From Deltaproteobacteria bacterium (GTDB taxonomy: Bacteria > Myxococcota_A > Polyangia > JAAYKL01): a stretch of 50,845 nucleotides of DNA. The position numbers and the translations under genes are program-made. The notes beneath the pieces are model-generated. The model was not told where the DNA came from and searched no databases. It worked only from the letters and a program-made list of their open reading frames with translations. The stretch covers positions 1 through 50,845 of the forward strand of contig JAUVDV010000035.1 of NCBI GenBank assembly GCA_030595125.1, written 5' to 3'. The first letter of the stretch is position 1, and every line of letters begins with the position of its first letter. Shown one piece after another: positions 33,815 through 43,277 of the stretch.

Positions 33815-34963
33815 CTATCTGATCTTTCCCGCAACTCCCTTCACCAGCGGTTTGAGCGCCTCGAATTTGGACAGTCTGGCTTTCACGTCTTCCACCACTT
33901 CCTCGTTGCCGGTCAGTTCCGCGACCCCGTCGATCACCGCCCTCACATCGCCGTGAGCCGCCGAAGCGAGCGTATCCAATGCCGTGCGAACCTTGGTGTC
34001 CTTTGGCGCGAGCTTCGCGGCAGCGTCCAGGAATCCTCTGGGATCGCGAGAGACGACCGCCTTGGCCACGTCGAAGACGGCCTTGGCGAAACCGAGATCT
34101 CCCATGAGTTCATCCACCAGCTCTTTTGGATCGGGCAGCGCGCGTGCCACTACGCCGAACTCCTCCGCGGTGGCTGCCTGAGGAATATTACCTCCACGAA
34201 CGATGGCCGCGTCACAAAGCGAGTCCAACTCTTCGAGGACACCTTCGTGAGCGTACTGGGCTGCCAGAGTGGTCGCCACGAGCACCTCCGCCCTCGACTG
34301 CTGGACTGTCCTGTTGAATGCGGCGATGACCGAGAGGCTGAGATCCACGTCGGCAAGACTTTCCTCTACGGGACGATTCGGATCAAAATAGTCGATTTGC
34401 CGCTCGCCGGCCTTGAGCTTTTCGGCCATTGCGATACGGGCGAAGGCCATCCCGTTCATTGCCTCGTAGGAGACGTTCAGGGCGACCATCATGTTGGCCA
34501 TGGCGTACAATCCCATGTGGGCAGACCGCACTTGTTCGAGGGGCAACCCGGTCGCCTTTGCCATCTTTGTGACGTGGGCCTCGAACGCTTCCGGCTCACC
34601 GGTCGTTGCGGTGGCCCTCACCTTCTTGCCGCCCTTCCTGATGTAGACGAGGTCGACATCGTAAACAATAGTCTCGCCGATCAGCTTTTCGTTGACCTCT
34701 ATTCGAAATTTTATCTTGTCGTCTCGCGCAGCTCGCAAGAACGGGATGACATCGGCCTTGACCATGCGCATTGTCTGTTGCCACTGCATCAACGCGCTGG
34801 TCTCGAAGGTACGAGCGAAGGCTGCGGTCTGGTAGGCGAGCGGCCGGGAGCCCTCCTGCAACATGCTCCTGTTCAAGATCTGCCCACCGACCCCACCGTG
34901 GGCGCAACCGAGTGACACCAATACTATCGTTGAGAATACAACGAACGTTCTGATGCGGCGCAT
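33815..34963 (-). CDS. Lipoprotein downstream of the OmpA-family gene
   Basis: A 382-aa lipoprotein with a signal peptide ending in LVSLGC. The mature part is helical and charged with no linker of the Asp-Ser type, unlike the other lipoproteins here. Segments such as MRMVKADVIPFLRAARDDK, YAMANMMVALNVSYEAMNG and repeated Ala-rich helices toward the C-terminus suggest a helical bundle or coiled coil. I recognise no family. It starts 9 bases after the stop of the OmpA-family gene and is surely co-transcribed. It may act with OmpA at the outer membrane-peptidoglycan interface; that is inference from linkage only. Confidence 0.75.
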   Translation of the reverse strand: MRRIRTFVVFSTIVLVSLGCAHGGVGGQILNRSMLQEGSRPLAYQTAAFARTFETSALMQWQQTMRMVKADVIPFLRAARDDKIKFRIEVNEKLIGETIVYDVDLVYIRKGGKKVRATATTGEPEAFEAHVTKMAKATGLPLEQVRSAHMGLYAMANMMVALNVSYEAMNGMAFARIAMAEKLKAGERQIDYFDPNRPVEESLADVDLSLSVIAAFNRTVQQSRAEVLVATTLAAQYAHEGVLEELDSLCDAAIVRGGNIPQAATAEEFGVVARALPDPKELVDELMGDLGFAKAVFDVAKAVVSRDPRGFLDAAAKLAPKDTKVRTALDTLASAAHGDVRAVIDGVAELTGNEEVVEDVKARLSKFEALKPLVKGVAGKIR

Positions 34964-34972
34964 CTTCCCCCC

Positions 34973-36838
34973 CTATTTTTTCGCTGCCTTCTTCTTGGGC
35001 GCCTTCTTCTTGGGTGTCCCCTTCTTCTTGGGCGCCTTCTTCTTGGGCTTCACCTTCTTCTTGGGCGTCGCCTTGACGGGCTTGGAAGTGATCCCTTTAC
35101 GCTTGGCCCGCTTGCACGATGGATCTACGCCTGTGGGGTGCCCACTTATCTTGAGCACTATGAACTCGACCCTCCGGTTTTGCTCCCATGCCTCCTCGGT
35201 ATGACCCTGCTTGAGGGGGCAGTATTCCCCGTATCCGACCGACCGGATCATCTTTTTCGGCAACCCCTTCTTTACCAGATAGCGCTTCACGGCGGCGGCG
35301 CGCTTCTTGGTGAGCGTAAGATTGTAGCGTTCCGGTCCGCGCTCGTCCGCGTGACCCTGCACCTCGACGAGTTCTATCTGGGGGTTGGCCTTGATGGCCG
35401 CAGCCACCTTGTTGAGGATCTTGAAGGACACCTTCTTGATGACGTCGGAATTGTACTCGAAATAGATTTTCTTGAGGGTCTTGATGACACCGGATGTGAG
35501 CTCCACGTCACCCTTGTCGGGACACCCGTCATCGTCGTCCAGGCCGTTGTAGGTCTCCGGATCGTCGGGACACTTGTCGACAAGGTCCGGTATTCGATCG
35601 CCGTCCCTGTCATCGGTGGGATCTGCCGGATCCTCCGGGCATCCGTCCTCGTCCCGATCCCCGTCCATGTCCTCGGGAACCAGCGGACAGGCGTCCTCGA
35701 GATCGGGGATACCGTCGCCGTCGTTGTCCAGATCCGGACATCCGTCCGAATCCTGGAAGCCGTCCCTGTCTTCGGGATCGTTGGGACATTGATCATCGGC
35801 GTCCCCGATGCCGTCCCCGTCGCGATCCGGGATGGAAGGCTCGAAGGCGAACCCCAGGAACATCCTGTGTTCCATGCTCTGATAACCGTAGCCCGAATTC
35901 GTTTTCCCAGTTGGAATACCGTGGGCGTATCCGACCATCAGGTAGGAGCTCTCCTGCATGTAGAACTTGAACCCTGCGTTGGCTTCCAGTGATGTGTACG
36001 CGGCATTCCCGAACTCCGAGACGAGCTGGTTCCCGTAGAACTCCAGCACGAAATCCATGAGCCCCGGCCACATCACGAAACTCTGGCCGAGCCCGAAGTT
36101 GAGGGTCGAGCCGTACTTGAAGAGCAGTATCTGATCCGGCACGTTTAGGTTTCGCAGGTAATTGTCCTCTTCAGCCTTGATGGGATACCTGGCCCCGACG
36201 TTGATGGCCATTCGATATCTGCTGGCCGGCTCGATGTCGAAGATCAATTTTCCGGAGAGCGCCCCGCCCGGATCGCCGCCCAACAACCGCGGCTTGCCCG
36301 AGGGAGCCTCGTACTGGATCACCGCGCCGATTCCTATGAGGTGCAAGTTCGCCCTGGTGATGTGCATCTTGGCGTGAAAGGCGATGTCGCCGAACGCTCC
36401 CTTGCTGGACCATCCCGTCTTGGTAGGATCGCCCGCCGCGTTTAAACCGTCGTACATGTCGCCGCCGGGGATGATTATCGGAATCTGCGCGCCGATCACC
36501 AACCTGTCGAACAGCCCAACGTCGAATAACAGCCTCGTGGCGATATACTTGTCGACAGTCGTCCTGTTGTATGGGTCGAGGTTATTCTGCTCCACCGCAA
36601 CCCACTCGTGGAACCCGAAATCCAGCACCATGCCGAGGGAAATGGCCAGGTGCGGAAGGACGGGAGTGCTGTCAATTGTGAAGTGTCCCTTTGTGTCCAC
36701 GGCGGGCCGAAAGAGGCTCGGCGCCATACCCTGGCCGTCTTCCACAAGCGGTGTATCCGCGGCGTAGGCGTTGTCCACCGTCAATGAGACTGTCAAAAAC
36801 GCGGCCGCGAGCAAAATGTGTTTGATATAACCCCTCAT
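34973..36838 (-). CDS. OmpA-family protein with thrombospondin type-3 repeats and Lys-rich tail
   Basis: A 621-aa outer-membrane protein. A signal peptide (cleavage near AYA) precedes an N-terminal beta-barrel-like region to ~residue 330. Calcium-binding type-3 repeats follow (~335-440: DRDGDGIGDADDQCPNDPED, DNDGDGIPDLEDACP), then an OmpA-C peptidoglycan-binding domain (VEVQGHADERGPERYN, with the conserved Asp and Arg). Beyond it is a ~50-residue tail of Lys/Pro/Ala repeats (KKKAPKKKGTPKKK). ATG 36838 is chosen because AAAGG lies nine bases upstream; an ATG three codons earlier touches the Shine-Dalgarno. The helper lipoprotein gene follows after 9 bases. The role is envelope integrity, from the family. 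Confidence 0.92.
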   Translation of the reverse strand: MRGYIKHILLAAAFLTVSLTVDNAYAADTPLVEDGQGMAPSLFRPAVDTKGHFTIDSTPVLPHLAISLGMVLDFGFHEWVAVEQNNLDPYNRTTVDKYIATRLLFDVGLFDRLVIGAQIPIIIPGGDMYDGLNAAGDPTKTGWSSKGAFGDIAFHAKMHITRANLHLIGIGAVIQYEAPSGKPRLLGGDPGGALSGKLIFDIEPASRYRMAINVGARYPIKAEEDNYLRNLNVPDQILLFKYGSTLNFGLGQSFVMWPGLMDFVLEFYGNQLVSEFGNAAYTSLEANAGFKFYMQESSYLMVGYAHGIPTGKTNSGYGYQSMEHRMFLGFAFEPSIPDRDGDGIGDADDQCPNDPEDRDGFQDSDGCPDLDNDGDGIPDLEDACPLVPEDMDGDRDEDGCPEDPADPTDDRDGDRIPDLVDKCPDDPETYNGLDDDDGCPDKGDVELTSGVIKTLKKIYFEYNSDVIKKVSFKILNKVAAAIKANPQIELVEVQGHADERGPERYNLTLTKKRAAAVKRYLVKKGLPKKMIRSVGYGEYCPLKQGHTEEAWEQNRRVEFIVLKISGHPTGVDPSCKRAKRKGITSKPVKATPKKKVKPKKKAPKKKGTPKKKAPKKKAAKK

Positions 36839-36904
36839 TATCACCATCCTTTAATTGATACAGACCATTAAAACACGATCTCAATGATACCACACTCGCA
36901 AAGC

Positions 36905-39238
36905 TCATTTACTGAACACCGCGTCAAAAAGAAAATGCCGCCGTGCGTTGTCTGAAGCGCTTATCTCAAAAGAAACCTGCGTCGCATCGGCGCGCAGCAC
37001 GAACGATCTGCCGGACAGCCCGGGCGCGTTGGGAAAGATCTTCTCCCCGAGCACTTCTCCGTCCGCCTTGACCACAACCATGACAGGCGCCTTCCCCCAT
37101 TTCGGCGCCCTGTCTTTGAGGCCGCCATACAATGTTATCCATTTCCACGATCCGTTCAGCGGAGTTCCGATCTTCAGCACCCCATCCTTCCACGGATGCG
37201 CCCATATCAGCTTTCGGGGAATTCTTCGGAACCTTTCCTTCTGAGCTCCGACTTTCCGCCAGCCGTTCCTGCCCCCGAACAACCATCGATCGCCGCTCCA
37301 TTCTCCACGTATTGTCTTCTTTGCCGTCCGGGCGCTGACCATGAGGCGGTCCGGTTTGTCGGAAAGCACTATTCGATCTCCCCCTGCTTTTCTGTCCAGT
37401 CGAAGAACCCTGTAGCGTCCGAAATTCTCTTCGTGGCCGATCTCGTACGGCCCTCCGCTACCTTCCGCCCCAAGATAGAGATCCCGAAAGTCGCCAAAGA
37501 GTCCGTACCTCTCAACCACCCATATTGTCTCGTATCCCATTGGGGAAATGGCGTTTCGACGAGGCAGTACTCCTGAAAACGGATCCGACGCGAGTACAAC
37601 TCCCGCCGGCAACTCGCCGGACCGAATGATAAACGGCGTCTTCATGAAGGCCACTCTGTACCCGCTGCGATCAATCACGAGATCGCCGGCCTCTATCTCC
37701 TCTGCGACGTACTTCTTTGTCTCTCCGATGCCATCCTCGCTGAAGTGTTTCTCGAGAGCCGCGAGGATCAACCATGCCGATGCCGCCACGACGACGGCGG
37801 CGCCAACCTCAAAAACCAGCCATCGACGGGATTTCGCCACCGTTCGCCCTCGCCGGGCAGGTTCGCTCCATTTTTCATCCGTCGCGGCGGTCCCGGCCAT
37901 CGCAATGACACATACCCCTATCCAGAAGCTCATCCAGATGATCGAGTTGAAGGCCACGAACACCGCGTAGACCACTGCCCAGAATGCCATCAAGCCACGA
38001 GTGGTCTTCAGCTTCCAGGCGGCCAGGCCCAGCAAAATGGCGACCCCCCCCAGCTGCACGGGTATCAGCCAGTCGGCCAGATGATGTTTGTACATCTGTC
38101 CGGAGCAGCCGAGCATTCCCCAGAACCACTTGTTGTGCGCGGGGCCGTAGTCGAGAAGCCAGCGAACCGTTCCCGCGTAGAAGGCGTCCGGATCCGCCAG
38201 CACGAAGGGCGTGAAGAACGCCGCCGCGACGAGGCCGGCGACCAGCATGGCCCGAAAAGCTACCCTGATTCCGTGGTGACGAATGAGCCAGATCGCGAGA
38301 AAGGGAAGAAGGATCAGGTTGAACGGCCGCATGGCAAGCGCCAGCCCCATCAGTCCTCCCGCAGGCAACGGTCGGCCCCACAAAACCGCCGCGCACAGCA
38401 GGGCAATCACCGCCCAGTCCACGTTCGGCTCTGCGTAGATACCGTTCCAGTGTATGTCCGGAAGAAAGATATAGGCGGCTAGAGCGAGAAAGAGCGGTCC
38501 GATGGATCTCATTTTGTTGCGAATGCAGATCCCGCCTATTGCAAGGACGACGATCCCGTCGGCGAGCCAACCGGCCCATCTGATATCCAATCCCAGGAAA
38601 TGGGGAGGGAGATGGGCGAGCCAGAGCCCGGGCGGGTATGTGAGCGGAACCTCGGAGCCCACCTGCATCTGATGAAGACCGTAGGGGTTCTCGCCGGACA
38701 GGAATGTGTCCAGCGCGCTCATGACGAGGGCGAGCATATCGCGCCTCGCCGGGTTGATCTCCCACTGCCAGAGTCCGCATGCCCGCACGGCGAGACCGGC
38801 GGCCACAAGAACTCCCAGGGCGATGATTGGCCTGGGGGGCCGCGCCAGTAACAGCGCAAGTAAAGCGGTGCACAACCCGAGAGCGACGTAAATACCGGTG
38901 TCGAGCCTGGGATAGAGACGCATGCCCTGGTAGGTCTGATCGGACAGGAGAACCCACAGAAGTCCGGCAGCTATTACGGCAGCCCCCCGTATCCACCACG
39001 CAACCGCGCCCCTCGCCCAGAACCCCGCGTCGGGCGAATCGCCGGTCTCAACGCTCCCGTTATTCGATTCCGTCCCCGGGCGCCGCCAGAGAAGCCCGAT
39101 GGACAGGGCCCACAGGAGCAGGATGGCGAAGAAAACGGGTGTGGTCTCGAACGGATCCCTGTGAAAATCGCCCACGTAAACCGTCAGCGCAAGCATGACC
39201 GGAAAGCTCAACGCAATCGTTCGGACTGTTCGTTTCAC
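36905..39238 (-). CDS. Polytopic membrane glycosyltransferase-like protein (GT87/DUF2029-like)
   Basis: A 777-aa inner-membrane protein. About 11 hydrophobic segments fill residues 8-500, with a periplasmic loop including RRDMLALVMSALDTFLSGEN, then YGLHQMQVGSEVPLTYPPGL; acidic and YPP-type motifs in this loop are typical of GT-C polyprenyl-phosphate glycosyltransferases. The last ~270 residues form a soluble domain, probably periplasmic. The start is GTG with GAGGG upstream. It is divergent from the LTA-synthase-like gene, separated by 78 bases. The two could build or decorate a surface polymer. The exact GT family is uncertain, and the sugar and acceptor cannot be told. Confidence 0.72.
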   Translation of the reverse strand: MKRTVRTIALSFPVMLALTVYVGDFHRDPFETTPVFFAILLLWALSIGLLWRRPGTESNNGSVETGDSPDAGFWARGAVAWWIRGAAVIAAGLLWVLLSDQTYQGMRLYPRLDTGIYVALGLCTALLALLLARPPRPIIALGVLVAAGLAVRACGLWQWEINPARRDMLALVMSALDTFLSGENPYGLHQMQVGSEVPLTYPPGLWLAHLPPHFLGLDIRWAGWLADGIVVLAIGGICIRNKMRSIGPLFLALAAYIFLPDIHWNGIYAEPNVDWAVIALLCAAVLWGRPLPAGGLMGLALAMRPFNLILLPFLAIWLIRHHGIRVAFRAMLVAGLVAAAFFTPFVLADPDAFYAGTVRWLLDYGPAHNKWFWGMLGCSGQMYKHHLADWLIPVQLGGVAILLGLAAWKLKTTRGLMAFWAVVYAVFVAFNSIIWMSFWIGVCVIAMAGTAATDEKWSEPARRGRTVAKSRRWLVFEVGAAVVVAASAWLILAALEKHFSEDGIGETKKYVAEEIEAGDLVIDRSGYRVAFMKTPFIIRSGELPAGVVLASDPFSGVLPRRNAISPMGYETIWVVERYGLFGDFRDLYLGAEGSGGPYEIGHEENFGRYRVLRLDRKAGGDRIVLSDKPDRLMVSARTAKKTIRGEWSGDRWLFGGRNGWRKVGAQKERFRRIPRKLIWAHPWKDGVLKIGTPLNGSWKWITLYGGLKDRAPKWGKAPVMVVVKADGEVLGEKIFPNAPGLSGRSFVLRADATQVSFEISASDNARRHFLFDAVFSK

Positions 39239-39316
39239 ACGCGTCCCTCAGTTTGCTCAAGTTGACAGAAAACGAAGACTCAATATAAGTGAACCGAAAT
39301 TCACGGTCCATATCAA

Positions 39317-41215
39317 ATGAACATGCTCACCAACTCGTTGAGAGCGATCTTTACTTTCCTCAAGCCGTCTCCGAACCGGCCTTTCTTCGCTCTTCTCGCC
39401 CTGTATTCGGTTGTCCAACTCACCTTCATGAGCGTTGTGCTCTACAAGCACGAGTTCAAGATAACCGACTATACGGTCGCCCTCTACTTCTTCGAAAAGT
39501 ACGTTTTTGATTTTGCGGTGTTTTTCACCGGCAACCTGCTCCTCCTGAGAGTGTTCAAAAAGACTGTTCCATCAATGGTCTTTTCAATTCTGTACCTGAT
39601 CCTCATCGCGGTGAACACCCTTGTCTACTACTTCAGCAGCACCTTGCTCGAGCTTCATCATTTCTCGCTCATCACGCCGTACAGTCTGGCCGGCTTCGTG
39701 AGCGTCCGCTCTATTCTGATTGCAGCCGTCTTTGTCGCAGCGGCGGCGCTCCTGCGGTACCCGATCAGACGGATCGCCGTCACCTGTTCGTGGAAGGCCA
39801 TTATAAGATGGACCCTGCTCGGCGCGGCCATCGGATTGTCCCACATTCCCAGGCACATATCGGATCTCAAGAAATCGGACGAACGCCTCGACAAGGTCAT
39901 CATGGTGTTCAGGAACGCTCAGCTCGAGTATAGCGCCCAGAACCCTGCGGCGGCCTTCGTCAACGACATCGTACTGCGCGGCTTCTTTGAAAACCTGTAC
40001 ACCATGAAGGGCTCGGATACCTACCGCAAGTACATGAAGGCCTACAACCTTCTGTCGCAAGATTACACCGTATCCACGGACATCAAGCCCTTTGGGAAAA
40101 CGATCCGACGATACGATCTCCCCATAGGCAAACGCGCCTACGAGGATCTGAACCTGGAGCAATTTCGGCGGGTCATCATCATCTTCTCCGAGTCCCTGAG
40201 CCTGGATTTCATGCACTGCTACAACCCCGAAATGAAGCTCCCGGTAACCCCCTGGCTATGCTCCGACAAGGTCCGTGCCCATACCTTCAACAACATGATG
40301 ACGTCGGGATCGCCGACCTTGCAGGGGTTGACCGCCCTGTACAGCAGCCATCCCAATTACAACATTCAGAAACTCACGGGGGACCGGAACTCCCTCATGA
40401 AAATATTGAGAAAAAACGGTTTTGAGAACCATTTCATCAGAAGCGCTTCAAAGTTCTTCGCGAACGAGAACATCGTCTTCAAAAAGTGGGGTTTCGACCG
40501 GATCCAGGCGCGGGAGGACTTCTTTCGACGGCCCGAACTCAAGAAATACATCTACGGTTGGGGCCTGGAGGATCGCGTTCTGTACGATGAGATCGTGGAC
40601 TTCCTGGACAAAAACCGAAACAAGAAGATCTTCATTTCGGCTCTCGGAACCGACACCCATCCCCTCCACGGGCAGCGGCACTTCAAACACCTGAAGTACC
40701 CTGCTCTGCCACCCAATTTCAACAAGACCTTCGGACGCGCACAAAATTTCATGAAAGCCGTCCACCACACCGATCACGATCTGAAGAGATTTATCGAACG
40801 CCTCCGGGACAAGGGCCTGTACACAGAGGAGACTCTGGTGGTCATCACCGCGGATCACTCCTGCCCTCCCAACGCTGTCACGCGCGCGATACCCGGCTAC
40901 ACCAGAGCATCCCTTGGCAAGATCCCGTTCATACTGCTTTCGCCACAGGAGCTACCCGGATTCAATAACGACACCCTGACATCTCAAATGGATCTGGCGC
41001 CTACCCTCCTGCACCTGATGGATATCCCGGTTCCCTCCGGGTATTGGGGGGACAGCCTCTTTCACCAGGGCAAGCGAAACCCGGCAGTGGGTTTTCACAG
41101 AGACATCGTCACCATAGACTCGGGCAAAAAGAAGGCCTACGTGAACCTGAAGCGCCTCAAGACACCCGCCGACGAGTCCTTTTACGAACTGTTCTCAACT
41201 GTCATTGAGGACTAA
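39317..41215 (+). CDS. LTA synthase-like sulfatase-fold phosphotransferase
   Basis: A 632-aa inner-membrane enzyme. Five transmembrane segments fill ~20-180, then a periplasmic alkaline-phosphatase-fold domain (~285-620). Metal ligands are E292 in IIIFSESLSLD and D512-H513 in VITADHSC. The nucleophile is probably T334 in SGSPTLQGLTALY. These match LtaS-type glycerol-phosphate transferases and related OPG/Ept enzymes that transfer phosphoglycerol or phosphoethanolamine to surface glycans. In a diderm the acceptor may be an osmoregulated glucan or LPS. The ATG at 39317 has a weak ribosome binding site; another ATG lies two codons downstream. The barrel gene follows after 11 bases, so the two form an operon. 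Confidence 0.85.
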   Translation: MNMLTNSLRAIFTFLKPSPNRPFFALLALYSVVQLTFMSVVLYKHEFKITDYTVALYFFEKYVFDFAVFFTGNLLLLRVFKKTVPSMVFSILYLILIAVNTLVYYFSSTLLELHHFSLITPYSLAGFVSVRSILIAAVFVAAAALLRYPIRRIAVTCSWKAIIRWTLLGAAIGLSHIPRHISDLKKSDERLDKVIMVFRNAQLEYSAQNPAAAFVNDIVLRGFFENLYTMKGSDTYRKYMKAYNLLSQDYTVSTDIKPFGKTIRRYDLPIGKRAYEDLNLEQFRRVIIIFSESLSLDFMHCYNPEMKLPVTPWLCSDKVRAHTFNNMMTSGSPTLQGLTALYSSHPNYNIQKLTGDRNSLMKILRKNGFENHFIRSASKFFANENIVFKKWGFDRIQAREDFFRRPELKKYIYGWGLEDRVLYDEIVDFLDKNRNKKIFISALGTDTHPLHGQRHFKHLKYPALPPNFNKTFGRAQNFMKAVHHTDHDLKRFIERLRDKGLYTEETLVVITADHSCPPNAVTRAIPGYTRASLGKIPFILLSPQELPGFNNDTLTSQMDLAPTLLHLMDIPVPSGYWGDSLFHQGKRNPAVGFHRDIVTIDSGKKKAYVNLKRLKTPADESFYELFSTVIED

Positions 41216-41226
41216 CAGGAGACAAC

Positions 41227-42459
41227 ATGCGAAGAGAACTTATCCTTATTGGAAGCCTGCTTGCTGCCGTCATCGCGTTGGCGTCAACGGGCGCGAATGC
41301 ACAGGATGACGAGGACGCGGACGACAATATGCTTCCCACGGAGGCCTCCGCCGTGGACGATGAGATCGAGCCCGGCTGGCACCCCCTGCTGGTACTGTCA
41401 GGCAACTTCGCCCTTGGGCAAACAAAGAACGTTCCGGGAACCGCAAACGGAGTGATCTACAACTTCGGCTACCTTCTCAACAGCGGAATAGGATATCTCA
41501 GCGACAACCGCGAGCATGAGTGGCTCAACAGCCTCAAGATGCAGCTCGGATTCTCCCGCACAGAGGTCGCGGATGCGGTAGTCAAGAGCCTGGACGCCAT
41601 CGACTTCAAGACGTCGTACCTCTACCATCTTCCCTCCGTCCCCTGGCTCGGGCCGTTCGTCTCGTTCCGCGTGAACACGACCATGCTTCCGGGGTACGAT
41701 ATCCGCGCCGGTGACATCAATGTCCTGAAGCTCGGCGTGACCGAAGAGCTTCAGTTCAGCGATGCGGGAAATCCCATCGACGCGGACGGTAACGTGATCG
41801 ACGCAGGCCATGACCGCGTGCACACTGTGAGCGCCGGAAACAAGATCGATCTCACCGATGCGTTTGCGCCCTCAACCCTCAAGGAGAGCCTCGGCCTGTT
41901 CGCGGCTCCTATCTCCAACAAGAGGATGAGGCTGGAGGCAAGAGCCGGTTTCGGCGCGTGGGAGACCTTCGTACGGGACGGTTATGTAATCGAGGACAAC
42001 GACGCCACGGCCGATCTTTTGGAGCTTCGCGCCCTTCAAGATTCAGTCCAGCTAGGCCCAGAATTAGGATTAACCTTTACCGGTATTATTGATAAAAAGA
42101 TTACATATTCCTTTGGCGCCCTGTTCATGCAGCCGGTGTATCACAACGCCGAAACCGATCTCGACGGAGTCGAGTTGATGAACGTGGAGCTGGAGGCAAT
42201 CCTGGGAGTGGCGTTGGCTGAATGGATCTCAGTTGATTACGCCTTCAAGGCCGTCAGACAGCCCTTGCTCGTAGAAGACTGGCAGATCCAGAACACCCTG
42301 CTGGTGTCCATCAACTTCAACATCGTGGGCGCAGAAATTCCCGAGGATGAGTGCGACTGCAGCAAATGCCCCGTGGTTGAGGCGCCGGCCGAGGAGCCCA
42401 CCCCAGCAGTTGTTGAGGAACCCGCACCGGTGACCGAGGAGCCCACACCTTCAGCCTAG
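41227..42459 (+). CDS. Predicted outer-membrane beta-barrel (DUF3078-like)
   Basis: A 410-aa protein. A signal peptide (cleavage near ANAQ) precedes an acidic stretch, then ~300 residues of alternating amphipathic strands, opening GWHPLLVLSGNFALGQTKN. The pattern resembles DUF3078-type barrels. A cysteine-and-proline/glutamate tail closes it (CDCSKCPVVEAPAEEPTP, then repeated EEPTP/VEEPAP). The start follows CAGGAG. It is 11 bases from the LTA-synthase-like gene. One odd feature is bases 42061-42110, only 13 of 50 G+C, with TTA leucine codons, inside an otherwise GC-rich gene and without loss of frame. Confidence 0.75.
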   Translation: MRRELILIGSLLAAVIALASTGANAQDDEDADDNMLPTEASAVDDEIEPGWHPLLVLSGNFALGQTKNVPGTANGVIYNFGYLLNSGIGYLSDNREHEWLNSLKMQLGFSRTEVADAVVKSLDAIDFKTSYLYHLPSVPWLGPFVSFRVNTTMLPGYDIRAGDINVLKLGVTEELQFSDAGNPIDADGNVIDAGHDRVHTVSAGNKIDLTDAFAPSTLKESLGLFAAPISNKRMRLEARAGFGAWETFVRDGYVIEDNDATADLLELRALQDSVQLGPELGLTFTGIIDKKITYSFGALFMQPVYHNAETDLDGVELMNVELEAILGVALAEWISVDYAFKAVRQPLLVEDWQIQNTLLVSINFNIVGAEIPEDECDCSKCPVVEAPAEEPTPAVVEEPAPVTEEPTPSA

Positions 42460-42489
42460 CGTTTCTTTCCCACCACTTTTCGCGATCAA

Positions 42490-42498
42490 TGCTAAAAT
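42490..42498 (+). promoter_or_regulatory. Putative extended -10 promoter
   Basis: TGCTAAAAT (TG-N-TAAAAT) lies 30 bases before ATG 42529, and the Shine-Dalgarno AAAGGGAGAG lies between. It resembles the boxes before the lipoprotein genes at 14338 and 20936. Confidence 0.45.
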
Positions 42499-42528
42499 AT
42501 CCCCACGTACACAACGAAAGGGAGAGCG

Positions 42529-43092
42529 ATGAAGTGCTGTATCGTTGTCGGGTTGGCGACTTTGATGATGCTCGGTTGTGATCACGTCGACGACCTGAGT
42601 GAAGATGTCGGCCCGAATACCGATTCGGACTCGGATGTCGACACGGACTCGGATGTCGACACAGATACCGATGCCGACACAGACACCGACACGGACTCTG
42701 ACTCGGATTCCGACATCGACGCTGACACGGATTCAGACTCTGACGAGTGCATTGCGCCGGCAGGCATCACCGACTGGGGCGGCCCATGCCATGTCCCGGC
42801 CGACTGCCCGGCCAACACCAGCTGCATCATGTTAGGTGGCCTGGATGAAACACAGGGTTTCTGCGCAGCCGAGTGCTGCAACTTCAGCACGCCGGACCCC
42901 ATCTACTGCACCGATGTGGCCGCCGGCCAGGAGGGTTGCAGCATCGGATCGAGTCCGGACGGGGTTAACTTCGAGCCCCCGTTCTACTGCATGATTCTCT
43001 GCAACACCCCGACTGACTGCCCGGCCGGAGTGGATTGTGTGGATTCCGGCGCCGGTACAACTATCTGCTACGGTTACGCCCCTGCAGAATGA
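42529..43092 (+). CDS. Cysteine-rich Asp-linker lipoprotein (paralogue 1)
   Basis: A 187-aa lipoprotein. The signal peptide ends in lipobox MMLGC (C17), followed by a long Asp-Ser/Thr/Val linker (~28-73). The compact domain is cysteine-rich with about 13 Cys (GPCHVPADCPANTSC, GFCAAECCN, YCMILCNTPTDCP), suggesting an EGF- or follistatin-like disulfide fold on the surface. It shares the lipobox, linker and nearly every cysteine with the gene at 43278, so the two are tandem paralogues. The start follows AAAGGGAGAGCG. No function is recognised; small disulfide-rich surface domains typically bind proteins or glycans. Confidence 0.82.
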   Translation: MKCCIVVGLATLMMLGCDHVDDLSEDVGPNTDSDSDVDTDSDVDTDTDADTDTDTDSDSDSDIDADTDSDSDECIAPAGITDWGGPCHVPADCPANTSCIMLGGLDETQGFCAAECCNFSTPDPIYCTDVAAGQEGCSIGSSPDGVNFEPPFYCMILCNTPTDCPAGVDCVDSGAGTTICYGYAPAE

Positions 43093-43100
43093 CCCTGAAA

Positions 43101-43116
43101 AATGTGTCTGGCACCC
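43101..43116. repeat. 16-bp direct repeat, copy 1
   Basis: AATGTGTCTGGCACCC begins eight bases after the stop of the first cysteine-rich lipoprotein gene and recurs at 43246-43261. Sequences of this TGTCTGGCACC type are known to be dispersed in many genomes. Confidence 0.7.
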
Positions 43117-43245
43117 TTGTGATTGTGGCACAGACTGGCACACCTGACTTTCGCTGCGACAGGTCTAACACGCGTTAATCGCTCACCTATTCAGCCAACT
43201 ACTCGATTTCCCGGCCATGGTATGCCTCGTGCATTAGAACATACA

Positions 43246-43261
43246 AATGTGTCTGGCACCC
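43246..43261. repeat. 16-bp direct repeat, copy 2
   Basis: Second copy of AATGTGTCTGGCACCC, ending just upstream of the Shine-Dalgarno of the second lipoprotein gene, 145 bases from copy 1. The pair brackets the spacer between the tandem paralogues. Confidence 0.7.
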
Positions 43262-43277
43262 CTGGAAGGAGAGCGCG

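Noticed and set aside
37875-38999. 374-aa open frame inside the GT87-like gene on the same strand
   Set aside because: Arg/Gly/Ser-rich out-of-frame translation; the membrane protein frame has consistent hydrophobic segments.
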